Positions 52,377-61,324 of a stretch of DNA of 64,000 nt are shown here, in pieces. The stretch comes from Bog-950 sp046329535 (GTDB taxonomy: Bacteria > Bacteroidota > Bacteroidia > Chitinophagales > LD1), in contig JAXLUN010000002.1 in assembly GCA_046329535.1 (NCBI GenBank), forward strand, positions 372,001-436,000, in the 5' to 3' direction. Positions within the stretch are counted from its first letter, which is position 1; every line of letters starts with the position of its first letter. Under the pieces are notes generated by a model. That model was given only the letters and a program-made list of their open reading frames with translations, was not told the origin of the DNA and searched no databases. The position numbers were made by a program, and so were the translations under genes.

Positions 52377-53384
52377 TTATTGAATTAAGGAATTGTAATC
52401 GCCTACACTCAAATCTTCCAATCGCCCTTCAAGTTTAACATTATTCCCAATCATGGAGTTGGCTATTAACTTATTTTTCAGAATGGTCTTGCTTTGAATA
52501 ATACTGTTCTTAATTACACTATTCTCAATCTGTGTTCCTTTACTGATAGATACATACGGGCCAATTACAGAGTCTGTAATGGTTACATCCTCTTCAATAT
52601 AACAAGGCTCTATGACAACCGAGTTTTTTAAAACCGCCTTGCCACTGACTAATTTTTCATTCTTAATAAATTCCAATACGCGTGAGTTTGTATAAACCGT
52701 AGCATCTTTATTGCCGCAATCGAGCCACTCTATAACCTCTCCCTTATAGAATTTAGAACCTTTTTTCTTCATGTTTTCCATGGCATCGGTCAGCCAGTAT
52801 TCACCTTTCTGCATCACCTGGTTATCTATCAGATACTGCATTTCATCGCGCAGATACTTACCATCTTTGAAATAATAGATACCAATAATCGCAAAGTCTG
52901 AAACAAAATCTTTGGGCTTTTCTATAAAATCTGTAATCACGCCATCGGCATTCATTTTCACCACACCAAAAGCCGAAGGGTCATCTACCTTCTGCACCCA
53001 GATGATGCCATCTTTTTGAGCATCAATTTTATAATCGGCCCGAAAAAGAGTATCTGCAAATGCAACAATTACATTCCCTTCCAGAAAATCACCAGCGCAC
53101 AAAATAGCGTGAGCCGTGCCCAGAGGAACATCCTGGTACCGAATGGTACCTTTCGTTCCTGCACTTGCAGCAACCTGTAAAAGCTTTTCTTCTACAGCCT
53201 TCCCAAAGTCCTGACGGATAACAAATACGATATCTTCGACTTTCTGGTCGGTACTCTTCACCAAATCTTTCACTAAACGTTCTACAATAGGCTGTCCGGC
53301 TATCGGCAACATCGGTTTGGGTATGGTAAGGGTATGTGGTCTTAACCTGCTGCCCCACCCGGCCATTGGAATAATAATTCTCAT
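52377..53384 (-). CDS. Sugar-phosphate nucleotidyltransferase
   Basis: 335 residues. The signature MAGWGSRLRPHTLTIPKPMLPI binds the nucleotide, with the catalytic Arg and Lys; the middle ADTLFRADYKI is the metal-binding Asp loop, and WLTDAMENM follows. The last third has hexapeptide-type strands (VTITDSVIGPYVSISKGTQI), a left-handed helix as in GlmU-like enzymes. It would make an NDP-sugar; sugar and nucleotide are not certain. It lies between dut (17 bp) and the TPR gene. Confidence 0.9.
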   Translation of the reverse strand: MRIIIPMAGWGSRLRPHTLTIPKPMLPIAGQPIVERLVKDLVKSTDQKVEDIVFVIRQDFGKAVEEKLLQVAASAGTKGTIRYQDVPLGTAHAILCAGDFLEGNVIVAFADTLFRADYKIDAQKDGIIWVQKVDDPSAFGVVKMNADGVITDFIEKPKDFVSDFAIIGIYYFKDGKYLRDEMQYLIDNQVMQKGEYWLTDAMENMKKKGSKFYKGEVIEWLDCGNKDATVYTNSRVLEFIKNEKLVSGKAVLKNSVVIEPCYIEEDVTITDSVIGPYVSISKGTQIENSVIKNSIIQSKTILKNKLIANSMIGNNVKLEGRLEDLSVGDYNSLIQ

Positions 53385-53401
53385 GATTTTTAACTTGCTT
53401 T

Positions 53402-53833
53402 TTATTTCCCTGTTGAACCAAAACCGCCTTCCCCGCGTTTGGTCTCGGTTATTTCTTCAACTGCAATCAGTTCTGCTTTTTCATATCTGGCTATAACCAT
53501 CTGTGCAATTCTATCTCCACTTTTAATGGTAAAGTTTTCCTGGCTCAAATTAATAAGCGCCACCTTTATTTCACCCCTGTAATCGCTATCGATTGTTGCC
53601 GGGGTATTGGGCAAACTTATTCCATGTTTAAACGCCAGCCCGCTTCTTGGCCTTAACTGAGCCTCATAACCATCGGGTAACTCAATATAAAGTCCCGTAG
53701 GAATCAGCTTTCGTTCAAAGGGTGCCAGCACAATTTCCTGTTCGGTAAAAGCGCGCAAATCCATACCGGCCGAACCGGCCGTTTCGTAGCTTGGTAATGG
53801 ATTATTGCTTTTATTGATAATTCTGAGTTTCAT
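53402..53833 (-). CDS. dut: dUTP diphosphatase
   Basis: 143 residues from the Met at 53833 (MKLRIINKSNNPLPSY); a 27-codon upstream extension runs into the flippase gene and is unlikely. All five dUTPase motifs are present: AGSAGMDLRA, PRSGLAFKHGI, NTPATIDSDYRGE, GDRIAQMVI and RGEGGFGSTG. The trimeric enzyme converts dUTP to dUMP, limiting uracil in DNA and feeding dTMP synthesis. It lies 23 bp after the flippase stop in a cluster conserved in Bacteroidota. Confidence 0.96.
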   Translation of the reverse strand: MKLRIINKSNNPLPSYETAGSAGMDLRAFTEQEIVLAPFERKLIPTGLYIELPDGYEAQLRPRSGLAFKHGISLPNTPATIDSDYRGEIKVALINLSQENFTIKSGDRIAQMVIARYEKAELIAVEEITETKRGEGGFGSTGK

Positions 53834-53856
53834 AAAAAGGATGGCAAATATAAAAT

Positions 53857-55377
53857 TTACAACGTGTTGGCGCGTGTAAGACGCTTTAACAAAGCGCTGC
53901 CATCTTCGGTCCACACAAACACTAAATAACTGAACATAAACAAACTACTTACAAGGAAGGGCGGCAATCGATTTAAAACCTCCGATTGTTGATGAAGTAC
54001 GGTATAGGCAAAATAAACGACCAGCGCCACCGTAAAATATTTGATGAAGCTTCCCAGGTCATATTGCACCGGGTAATACTTTTGCCCAAGCAAATAAGAC
54101 GCTGCCGCCATTGAAAAATAACAGGCCAGTGTAGCCCAGGCCGAAGCCAGATAGCCGTAATGAGGAATAAAAACAACATTGAGAATAACCGTAAGCACCG
54201 CACCGGCTATTGAAACGTATGAGCCCAATATGGTTTTATCCGTTAGTTTATACCAAATAGAAAGGTTCACATGTACCCCCAGAAAAAGATTCGCCATTAA
54301 CAGAACCGGCACTACGGTAAGCCCTGCTCGAAAATCTTTTCCGATGAAGTATTTAAACACATCCAGATAAAGCGTAACCAGCAGAAATATGGTAACACAC
54401 ACAATAACAAAGTATTTCATTACCTCGGCATATATGCCGGTAGCGTTTTTCTCTTTGGCATGCGAAAAGAAAAACGGTTCAGCGGCATAGCGAAAAGCCT
54501 GAATAAAAAGAGTCATCAGGATAGAGAGTTTGTAACAGGCTCCGTAAATACCCAGCTGCTGCATATTGGTTTCGGCATCAAAAGGAAGAAGGTATTTCAA
54601 TATAGCTCGGTCGAGCATCTCGTTAATGATGCCCGCAAAGCCTATAATCACCATCGGAAAAGAATAGGTCATCATTTTCTTGAGGAGTGTTTTGTCTATT
54701 CCTCCGGCAATTCCTCTTAACTGAGGAAACAGCAACAGTAACTTAAGAGAACTGGCTGCCAGATTGGAAATAAAAATGTATCCGACACCAATTTCAGGAT
54801 TGTACAATTGGCCGAAAAACGAATGTGCGTCAGCTTCATAGGCTTGCTTGCAAACCACTATAAAAAACAGGTTCAGGAATACCGTAGCGCCTATTTCTAT
54901 AAACTTAACAGAAGCAAATCTCAACGCTTTATTTTCTGCACGCAACCTGGCAAAGGGAATAGAGGCTACCGAATCGAAGACCAGAATGAGTGCGAACCAG
55001 TAAAAGTACTCGTGGTGGTCGGCATAGAGCAAAGCATTCGAAAGCGGGGAGATAAAAACCACAATGGCCACTAAAAAAATGAGATTGGCTATTAACACAA
55101 AATTCAAGGCCGTGGAATACACTTTTTCCTTTTGCTCACTATCCTGACTGAACCGGAAAAAACCCGTTTCAAAACCAAATACAAGAAGCGTAGTTAAAAA
55201 ACCGGTATACGCATAAAACTCCGACACCACTCCATATTCGCCTGTTTGAAGCGAATACGTATATAACGGTACCAGCAGATAATTCAGGAACCGGCCGATA
55301 ATGCTGCTAAGCCCGTAAATAGCCGTTTGTGAGGCAAGTTTTTTAATCGGATTCAAAATGGTACGGAGGTTATACAA
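53857..55377 (-). CDS. Wzx-like oligosaccharide flippase (MOP superfamily)
   Basis: 506 residues with about 14 transmembrane segments. The first helix region (ASQTAIYGLSSIIGRFLNYLLVPLYT) is typical of the polysaccharide transporter family, and the Gly-rich internal helices match MOP exporters. It would flip undecaprenyl-linked sugar units to the periplasm. It may serve the polysaccharide made by the module at 23.6-29.2 kb, which has no flippase of its own in the window. It is the first gene of the run flippase-dut-nucleotidyltransferase-TPR. Confidence 0.87.
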   Translation of the reverse strand: MYNLRTILNPIKKLASQTAIYGLSSIIGRFLNYLLVPLYTYSLQTGEYGVVSEFYAYTGFLTTLLVFGFETGFFRFSQDSEQKEKVYSTALNFVLIANLIFLVAIVVFISPLSNALLYADHHEYFYWFALILVFDSVASIPFARLRAENKALRFASVKFIEIGATVFLNLFFIVVCKQAYEADAHSFFGQLYNPEIGVGYIFISNLAASSLKLLLLFPQLRGIAGGIDKTLLKKMMTYSFPMVIIGFAGIINEMLDRAILKYLLPFDAETNMQQLGIYGACYKLSILMTLFIQAFRYAAEPFFFSHAKEKNATGIYAEVMKYFVIVCVTIFLLVTLYLDVFKYFIGKDFRAGLTVVPVLLMANLFLGVHVNLSIWYKLTDKTILGSYVSIAGAVLTVILNVVFIPHYGYLASAWATLACYFSMAAASYLLGQKYYPVQYDLGSFIKYFTVALVVYFAYTVLHQQSEVLNRLPPFLVSSLFMFSYLVFVWTEDGSALLKRLTRANTL

Positions 55378-55519
55378 CTGCGAATTTCTCCCTTTTACTC
55401 AAATGGCATTCATCAGTTTTCAATAAATAACGCAACGCTGTAACTTTTATCGTACGCCTGCGTAAATAAAACTACAGGGAACCGCAAATTCGAAGAGTTT
55501 GTTATTTAACCGGACAATT

Positions 55520-56329
55520 ATGAAAAAGATTTTGACCTCTATACTGCCTTTATTAGTCGCTTTTTTTGCTTTTGCACAACCAAGCGGGTACACCAACGGC
55601 AAATATGAAGGAGAAACTAAAGATGGTAAGAAGCACGGCCGGGGAAGGGCTATTTACTACGATGGCTCTTTATACGATGGCATGTGGTTGGCAGATATGA
55701 GAAACGGTGTTGGCCGTGCCATATTCAAAGATGGCTCCTCTTACTATGGCGACTGGAAAGATGACAAAAGAGAAGGCCGCGGCAATTACGAGTTTCCAAA
55801 CGGTGATAAGTATATCGGTCAGTTTGATAACGATGTGATGAGCGGATATGGCACCTACACTTATGCCAACGGAAACAGATACACCGGTGATATGGCATCG
55901 GGAGTAATAGCCGGCAAGGGTGTTTTATACTATGCCAATGGCGAGAAATATGAAGGTACCTTTATCAACGGCTCTAAAGCCGGCAAGGGAAAATATTCTT
56001 ACAAGAACGGAAATGTTTACGATGGCTACTTTGCCAGCGACAAAAAAGAGGGTTTCGGCAAAATGACTTTTGCCAACGGAGATGAATATGTGGGGGAGTT
56101 TAAAGATAATGCCCGCACTGGTAAGGGTGTTTTTACCTGGGCTAATGGCGATAAATATGAAGGGGAGTTTCTGAATGGACAGATGAACGGTTTTGGAACT
56201 TTTACCTGGGCCGATGGAGAAAAATATACCGGCAACTGGACCAATAATATTCGTGATGGTCAGGGGACTTTAGTAACCCGGGAAGGAGAAGAGAAACTCC
56301 TCGTTTTTGCCAATGGCAAAAAACAATAG
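55520..56329 (+). CDS. Exported MORN-repeat protein
   Basis: 269 residues from the Met at 55520, which starts a clean signal peptide (MKKILTSILPLLVAFFAFAQ). The rest is ten consecutive 23-residue MORN repeats of the form YxGxxxxxxxxGxGxxxxxxGxx, e.g. YEGEFLNGQMNGFGTFTWADG, with almost no other sequence. MORN repeats form extended beta-hairpin arrays that bind proteins or lipids. No enzyme domain is fused. It stands alone. Confidence 0.9.
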   Translation: MKKILTSILPLLVAFFAFAQPSGYTNGKYEGETKDGKKHGRGRAIYYDGSLYDGMWLADMRNGVGRAIFKDGSSYYGDWKDDKREGRGNYEFPNGDKYIGQFDNDVMSGYGTYTYANGNRYTGDMASGVIAGKGVLYYANGEKYEGTFINGSKAGKGKYSYKNGNVYDGYFASDKKEGFGKMTFANGDEYVGEFKDNARTGKGVFTWANGDKYEGEFLNGQMNGFGTFTWADGEKYTGNWTNNIRDGQGTLVTREGEEKLLVFANGKKQ

Positions 56330-56492
56330 GCTGCAGCCAATACAGACCTTGCCTCAATAGAAAACAATCTTACACGCTAAAATTGCTGAACGTAAACGCA
56401 ATGGTTTTGCCAAAGCAGCCAACGCTGGTTGCCTATAAGTGCCGCGTGCGGATACGCCACCGTTGTAATCATGCTGCGCGCAAATTATAGAA

Positions 56493-56801
56493 ATGCTTTA
56501 TCTTCGACCCGTGAATTCGCAGGAAATAATTAAAACACTTCGCTCTGAACTACCAAAACTGAAAAATGATTTTGGAGTTGAAGAGATTGGTGTGTTTGGT
56601 TCTACTGCTCGAAATGAGGCAAATTCATCAAGTGATATTGATGTGCTTGTTACATTACAAAAACCAAGTTTCTTAAAACTTGCAGGCCTGCTGAATCATC
56701 TTGAAACGCTGCTTAAATCAAGAGTAGATATTACCACCAAACACAAACACCTGTCTCCGCGTTTTTTGAAAACTATTGAACGCGATTTGGTTTATGCTTA
56801 A
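56493..56801 (+). CDS. mntA: MntA-like nucleotidyltransferase antitoxin
   Basis: 102 residues. GVFGSTARNEANSSSDIDVLV has the minimal nucleotidyltransferase motif GSTAR-x7-DID (Gly 36 to Asp 50). MntA proteins AMPylate a Tyr of the partner HepT toxin and so neutralise it (type VII toxin-antitoxin). A GTG at 56511 is an alternative start. The coding region overlaps the HepT gene by 8 bases, as is typical for this pair. Confidence 0.87.
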   Translation: MLYLRPVNSQEIIKTLRSELPKLKNDFGVEEIGVFGSTARNEANSSSDIDVLVTLQKPSFLKLAGLLNHLETLLKSRVDITTKHKHLSPRFLKTIERDLVYA

Positions 56802-57147
56802 CGAAAAGCTACGCAACGATTTACTGCTTGTGCTCGAGCATATTGATGAAGCTCTTTCCTATTTCTCCGAAATTAAAACCGCTGAAGATTTTGTTTCTAC
56901 CAAACAAGGCCGAGCTTATTATGATGCTATACTTATGCGCTTACAGGTTACCGGAGAGTTACTGAAGAAAACTTATACCGGAAACGAAACCATCTTTAAA
57001 CCACATTCCGAAATTCCTTGGAATGAAATCATCCGCATGCGCGATTTAATTTCTCACCATTACGATAAACTTCAACACGAAGTGGTTTTTGACCTTTGTG
57101 AGAATGAGTTGCCGAGATTGAAAGACGCGTTGAAGAAGATTGTATGA
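56794..57147 (+). CDS. hepT: HepT-like HEPN ribonuclease toxin
   Basis: 117 residues from ATG 56794; an in-frame start at 56776 would lie inside mntA. The HEPN catalytic motif RX4HXY is intact as Arg 83, His 88 and Tyr 90, and Tyr 90 is the expected AMPylation target. HEPN toxins cleave RNA. The pair with MntA forms a compact toxin-antitoxin module between the MORN gene and a small lipoprotein gene. Confidence 0.88.
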   Translation: MLNEKLRNDLLLVLEHIDEALSYFSEIKTAEDFVSTKQGRAYYDAILMRLQVTGELLKKTYTGNETIFKPHSEIPWNEIIRMRDLISHHYDKLQHEVVFDLCENELPRLKDALKKIV

Positions 57148-57150
57148 TAG

Positions 57151-57693
57151 TTGGTTGCGGTGACAATAAATACAACACCAAAAAACAAATCTGAGAATAA
57201 AAAAATCTTCGCTATGCTTCTGATAATGACTCTTATAAGTAATTGTAAGCAGCCATCAAATCATCAATTCACAAAAGAGGATATGATAGCCGAAGCGGAA
57301 AAACTTGATGAACAGTATATTTCATCTCTCAATGTAGAAAACTTAGACGGAGTTATGAGTTGTTACTGGAATGACTCCAACTTGTTTGTATATGCTCCTG
57401 GAGATATTCTTTTTACTAATTGGGACTCACTCAAATTTTCTTTTAAAAGATATTTTGAAAGTGTTGAGGGCGGGAAAAACGAACTTTTTGACGTTAAACA
57501 CAAAATTGTAGGGGATTTTATCGTTGAATGGGGCAAAAGAAGAAATACATTATACGGAACAAACCCCAAAGTTCCTCCCATGATTTTAGAAAATCAATAC
57601 ATGGCAATAGTTGCAAACAAAAATGGCAAATGGGTTTATGTAGTTGACCATGCGGGACAAACCCTTCAATTGTCTCCCAACTATCCCCAATGA
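57151..57693 (+). CDS. SnoaL/DUF4440-like lipoprotein
   Basis: About 180 residues from TTG 57151; GTG at 57160 or ATG 57214 (MLLIMTLISNC) are alternatives. A short hydrophobic stretch ends in LISNC, a probable lipobox, then DEQYISSLNVENLDGVMSCYWNDSNLFVYAPGD, the cone-shaped SnoaL/DUF4440 ketosteroid-isomerase-like pattern, and a late KWVYVVDHAGQTLQ. Catalytic residues are not defined for this group, so function is unknown. It begins 3 bp after hepT and could share its transcript. Confidence 0.65.
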   Translation: MVAVTINTTPKNKSENKKIFAMLLIMTLISNCKQPSNHQFTKEDMIAEAEKLDEQYISSLNVENLDGVMSCYWNDSNLFVYAPGDILFTNWDSLKFSFKRYFESVEGGKNELFDVKHKIVGDFIVEWGKRRNTLYGTNPKVPPMILENQYMAIVANKNGKWVYVVDHAGQTLQLSPNYPQ

Positions 57694-57797
57694 CGAAAGT
57701 TCGTGTCCCTACACCTTTTATCAACTAAACTTTCAACCATTATATTCGCCCCTTCATTTCAACCCCGTCCCTAACCGGAGCGGGGCAATACTTTTTT

Positions 57798-60700
57798 ATG
57801 ACCATACCAGAAATTCTTCAACGCTATTCAGATTCGCAACAAGTAAAAGAGTTGCTTGCGCAGCTTACCACCGGTGACGACCGCAAAGATTTTTTTCTCT
57901 CCGGCCTTATCGGTTCGCAGGATGCTTTTGTGGCGGCTGCGGTGTTTAAGCAAACCGATTTCAACCACCTGTTTGTGATGGGCGACAAAGAGGAAGCCGC
58001 GTATTTTCAAAACAACCTCAAGAACCTGCTGGGCAGTAAAGACATTTTTTTCTTTCCCGATTCGTTTAAACGCCCGCAGGATTTTAGCGAGCTGAGCAAC
58101 AACAATGTGTTGCTGCGCACCGAAACCGTTAACCGGTTGAGCAATTCGAATTCAAAAGCGGAGCTGGCGGTTACTTACCCCGAAGCGCTGATTGAAAAAG
58201 TGGTGCGGCAGGAAGTGCTGAACGAGCAAACGCTGCGCATGAAGGTGAACGAGAAGCTCGACATTGATTTTATGATTGACCTGCTGGTGGAGTTTGAATT
58301 TGAGCGCGTGGATTTTGTTTACGAGCCGGGGCAGTTCAGCATTCGTGGCGATATTGTAGATGTGTTTTCGTTCGGCAACGAGTTTCCGTATCGCGTGGAG
58401 TTGTTTGGCGAAGAGATTGAAAGCATCCGCACGTTCGACCCGCTTACGCAGTTGAGCCAGAAAAAAATTGCGAGCGTTACGATTGTTCCGAACATTCAAA
58501 CGCATTTCAGCAACGAGAAAAAAACTTCGGTGCTCGAAGTTTTTCCCGCCAACACCATTGTGTGGTTTAAAGATGTGCAGATACTGATGGATGTTTTTGC
58601 GAGCGCGCTGGAGAAGGCCAAAAAAATTCAGCCCGATATAAAGAAGCATCGCATTGAGCATGCGAATCATCCGCTGCTGGAAGGCGAACCGGAAGAAATT
58701 TTTCTTTCCTCGGCAGAATTTCTAAAAGGCATTTCGCGTTTTCGGGTGGTAGAGTTTGGCCGCGCAAGTTTTTTCAAAGCAGAAGAACGGATTTCTTTCC
58801 ATAGCAAACCGCAGCCATCTTTCAACAAAAATTTCGATTTGCTTATTCGCAATTTGCACGAGAACGATGAACGCGGCTATACCAATTTAATTTTTGCGGA
58901 GAACCCGAAACAGATTGAGCGCTTCTATTCCATCTTTCACGATTTGAAAGTAAAGAGCACTCATCCTGCAAAGGAAAACGGTAAAACCAGCGAAGAAGTT
59001 TTTGTTCCAATTTACAGCGGCATTCATCAGGGTTTTATTGACGATGATTTAAAAATCTGTTTCTACACCGACCACCAGATTTTCAACCGGTATCACAAAT
59101 ACAATTTGCGTCAGGGCTTTAGCCGCGACAAAGCGCTGCTCATGAAAACGCTTCGCGAATTAAAGCCCGGTGATTATGTAACACACATCGACCACGGTGT
59201 GGGTGTGTTCAGCGGTCTCGAAAAAATTGAAGTGGGCGGACAACTGCAGGAAACCGTGCGGCTGATTTACGCGGGCAACGATATTATGTATGTGGGCATT
59301 CAGTCGCTGCACAAAATTTCGAAGTATGTGGGCAAGGATGGCGAAGCACCGCGCGTGAACAAACTCGGCAGCGATACGTGGAGCAACTTGAAAAAGAAAA
59401 CGAAGAAAAGAATTAAGGAACTCGCTTTCGATTTAATTCAACTGTATGCAAAACGAAAAGCATCGAAGGGTTTTCAGTTTGCGCCCGATGGTTATATGCA
59501 GAACGAGTTGGAGGCATCTTTCATTTACGAAGACACGCCCGACCAGGCAAAAGCCACCGAAGATGTAAAGCGCGATATGGAAGCCGTTTCACCGATGGAC
59601 CGCTTGGTGTGTGGCGATGTTGGTTTCGGAAAAACAGAAGTGGCCATTCGCGCGGCATTTAAAGCCGCCACCGATGGAAAACAAGTGGCTGTGCTGGCGC
59701 CAACAACCATTCTGGTAATGCAGCATGCCAAAACGTTTAAAGAACGCCTCGCTGATTTTCCGGTAGAAGTAGATTACATCAACCGGTTTAAAACCGCTAA
59801 GGAGAAAAAAGAGACACTGCAACGCTTAGCCGAAGGAAAAACAAACATCATTATAGGCACGCACGCGTTGGTGGGCAAGAGTGTAAAATTTAAAGACCTC
59901 GGTTTGATGATAATTGACGAGGAACAAAAATTTGGAGTGGGCACCAAAGAAACGTTGAAGACCATGAAAGCGAATGTAGATACGCTCACGCTCACCGCTA
60001 CGCCTATCCCTCGCACACTTTCGTTTTCATTGATGGGCGCGCGCGATTTAAGTATCATCAACACACCGCCACCAAACCGTCAGCCTATAACCACCGAGGT
60101 GCGACCGGTAGACCCCGATTTAATTAAAGAAGCCATCGAGTATGAAATTTATCGCGGAGGGCAGGTGTTCTTTGTGCACAACCGCGTGCGCGATATTGGC
60201 GAAGTGAAAGAAATGCTGATGAAGATTGTGCCGAACATTGACATTGGTGTGGCACACGGCCAAATGGAAGGCGACCACCTGGAAGAGGTGCTCACCAAGT
60301 TCATCAACCGCGAATACGATGTGCTGCTGTGCACCAACATTATCGAAAGCGGTATTGATATACCCAATGCCAACACCATTATTATCAACAACGCGCACCA
60401 GTTTGGTTTGAGCGATTTGCACCAGTTGCGCGGCCGCGTGGGCCGAAACAACAAACATGCGTTTTGTTATTTGCTGGCGCCACCGCTCAGTACGCTCACC
60501 AACGAAAGCAAGCAGCGCCTCAAAACCATTGAGGAGTTTGCCGAGCTGGGCAGCGGTTTCAACATTGCCATGCGCGATATGGATATACGCGGGGCCGGCA
60601 ACATGCTGGGTGGCGAGCAAAGCGGTTTTATTGCCGAAATTGGTTTAGATGTGTATCAAAAAATATTGGACGAAGCGGTGCACGAACTCAAGCAAACCGA

Positions 60701-61211
60701 CTTTAAAGATTTATATAAAGATGACCTGGAGCGCACCAACGATTACGTGCGCGACTGCGCCATTGAAACCGATTTGGAAATGCTGATACCGAGCGACTAC
60801 GTGAGCAACACCACCGAGCGTATGCTGCTATACCGCGACCTGAACGAGATAAAAGAAGAAGACGGACTAAAGAAATTTGAAGAACAACTGCACGATCGCT
60901 TTGGCCCGGTGCCCGCGCCCGTGTTTGAATTGTTTGATGCCATGCGCATGAAATGGCTCGCCACGGGGCTAGGCATGGAGCAAATTATACTTAAAGGTAA
61001 AACCCTGCGCTGCTACTTTGTGGCCAACAAGGAATCAGCTTTCTATTCATCGTCCGTGTTCAGCAAAATTCTGCAATACGTGCAGCAACACCGCCAGGGA
61101 ATTTATCTCCGCGAAACCGAAAAGTTTTTGGTGCTGACCTTTGAAGGCATACGAAGTATGAAGCAAGCCGATGAAAGATTGAGTGAGTTGAGTGGGTTTG
61201 TGAGAGAGTGA
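57798..61211 (+). CDS. mfd: Transcription-repair coupling factor
   Basis: 1137 residues, the usual Mfd length. Order of domains: UvrB-like N-terminal module (to about 400), CarD-like RNA polymerase interaction domain (LKPGDYVTHIDHGVGVFSGL), superfamily 2 translocase with Walker A GDVGFGKTE (about 606), DEEQ motif in IIDEEQKFGVGTKE, TATPIPRT and RGRVGRNNKHAFCY, and a C-terminal inhibitory domain. Mfd removes stalled RNA polymerase and recruits UvrA. TATATTCG at about 57742-57749 is a near -7 box. The gene looks more GC-rich than its surroundings. Confidence 0.97.
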   Translation: MTIPEILQRYSDSQQVKELLAQLTTGDDRKDFFLSGLIGSQDAFVAAAVFKQTDFNHLFVMGDKEEAAYFQNNLKNLLGSKDIFFFPDSFKRPQDFSELSNNNVLLRTETVNRLSNSNSKAELAVTYPEALIEKVVRQEVLNEQTLRMKVNEKLDIDFMIDLLVEFEFERVDFVYEPGQFSIRGDIVDVFSFGNEFPYRVELFGEEIESIRTFDPLTQLSQKKIASVTIVPNIQTHFSNEKKTSVLEVFPANTIVWFKDVQILMDVFASALEKAKKIQPDIKKHRIEHANHPLLEGEPEEIFLSSAEFLKGISRFRVVEFGRASFFKAEERISFHSKPQPSFNKNFDLLIRNLHENDERGYTNLIFAENPKQIERFYSIFHDLKVKSTHPAKENGKTSEEVFVPIYSGIHQGFIDDDLKICFYTDHQIFNRYHKYNLRQGFSRDKALLMKTLRELKPGDYVTHIDHGVGVFSGLEKIEVGGQLQETVRLIYAGNDIMYVGIQSLHKISKYVGKDGEAPRVNKLGSDTWSNLKKKTKKRIKELAFDLIQLYAKRKASKGFQFAPDGYMQNELEASFIYEDTPDQAKATEDVKRDMEAVSPMDRLVCGDVGFGKTEVAIRAAFKAATDGKQVAVLAPTTILVMQHAKTFKERLADFPVEVDYINRFKTAKEKKETLQRLAEGKTNIIIGTHALVGKSVKFKDLGLMIIDEEQKFGVGTKETLKTMKANVDTLTLTATPIPRTLSFSLMGARDLSIINTPPPNRQPITTEVRPVDPDLIKEAIEYEIYRGGQVFFVHNRVRDIGEVKEMLMKIVPNIDIGVAHGQMEGDHLEEVLTKFINREYDVLLCTNIIESGIDIPNANTIIINNAHQFGLSDLHQLRGRVGRNNKHAFCYLLAPPLSTLTNESKQRLKTIEEFAELGSGFNIAMRDMDIRGAGNMLGGEQSGFIAEIGLDVYQKILDEAVHELKQTDFKDLYKDDLERTNDYVRDCAIETDLEMLIPSDYVSNTTERMLLYRDLNEIKEEDGLKKFEEQLHDRFGPVPAPVFELFDAMRMKWLATGLGMEQIILKGKTLRCYFVANKESAFYSSSVFSKILQYVQQHRQGIYLRETEKFLVLTFEGIRSMKQADERLSELSGFVRE

Positions 61212-61324
61212 TTTGGTTTGTTAGTGATAACACCCAGGGCAAAATAATTTACGTACATTCGCGAAAACAATCATCCCCAGCCATTTACGTGGCTTCAATA
61301 ATTATTTACATCAAAACCTTCTCC

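Noticed and set aside
58152..60620. Long minus-strand ORFs opposite mfd
   Set aside because: They mirror the codon-biased, GC-richer mfd coding sequence and show no protein family character.
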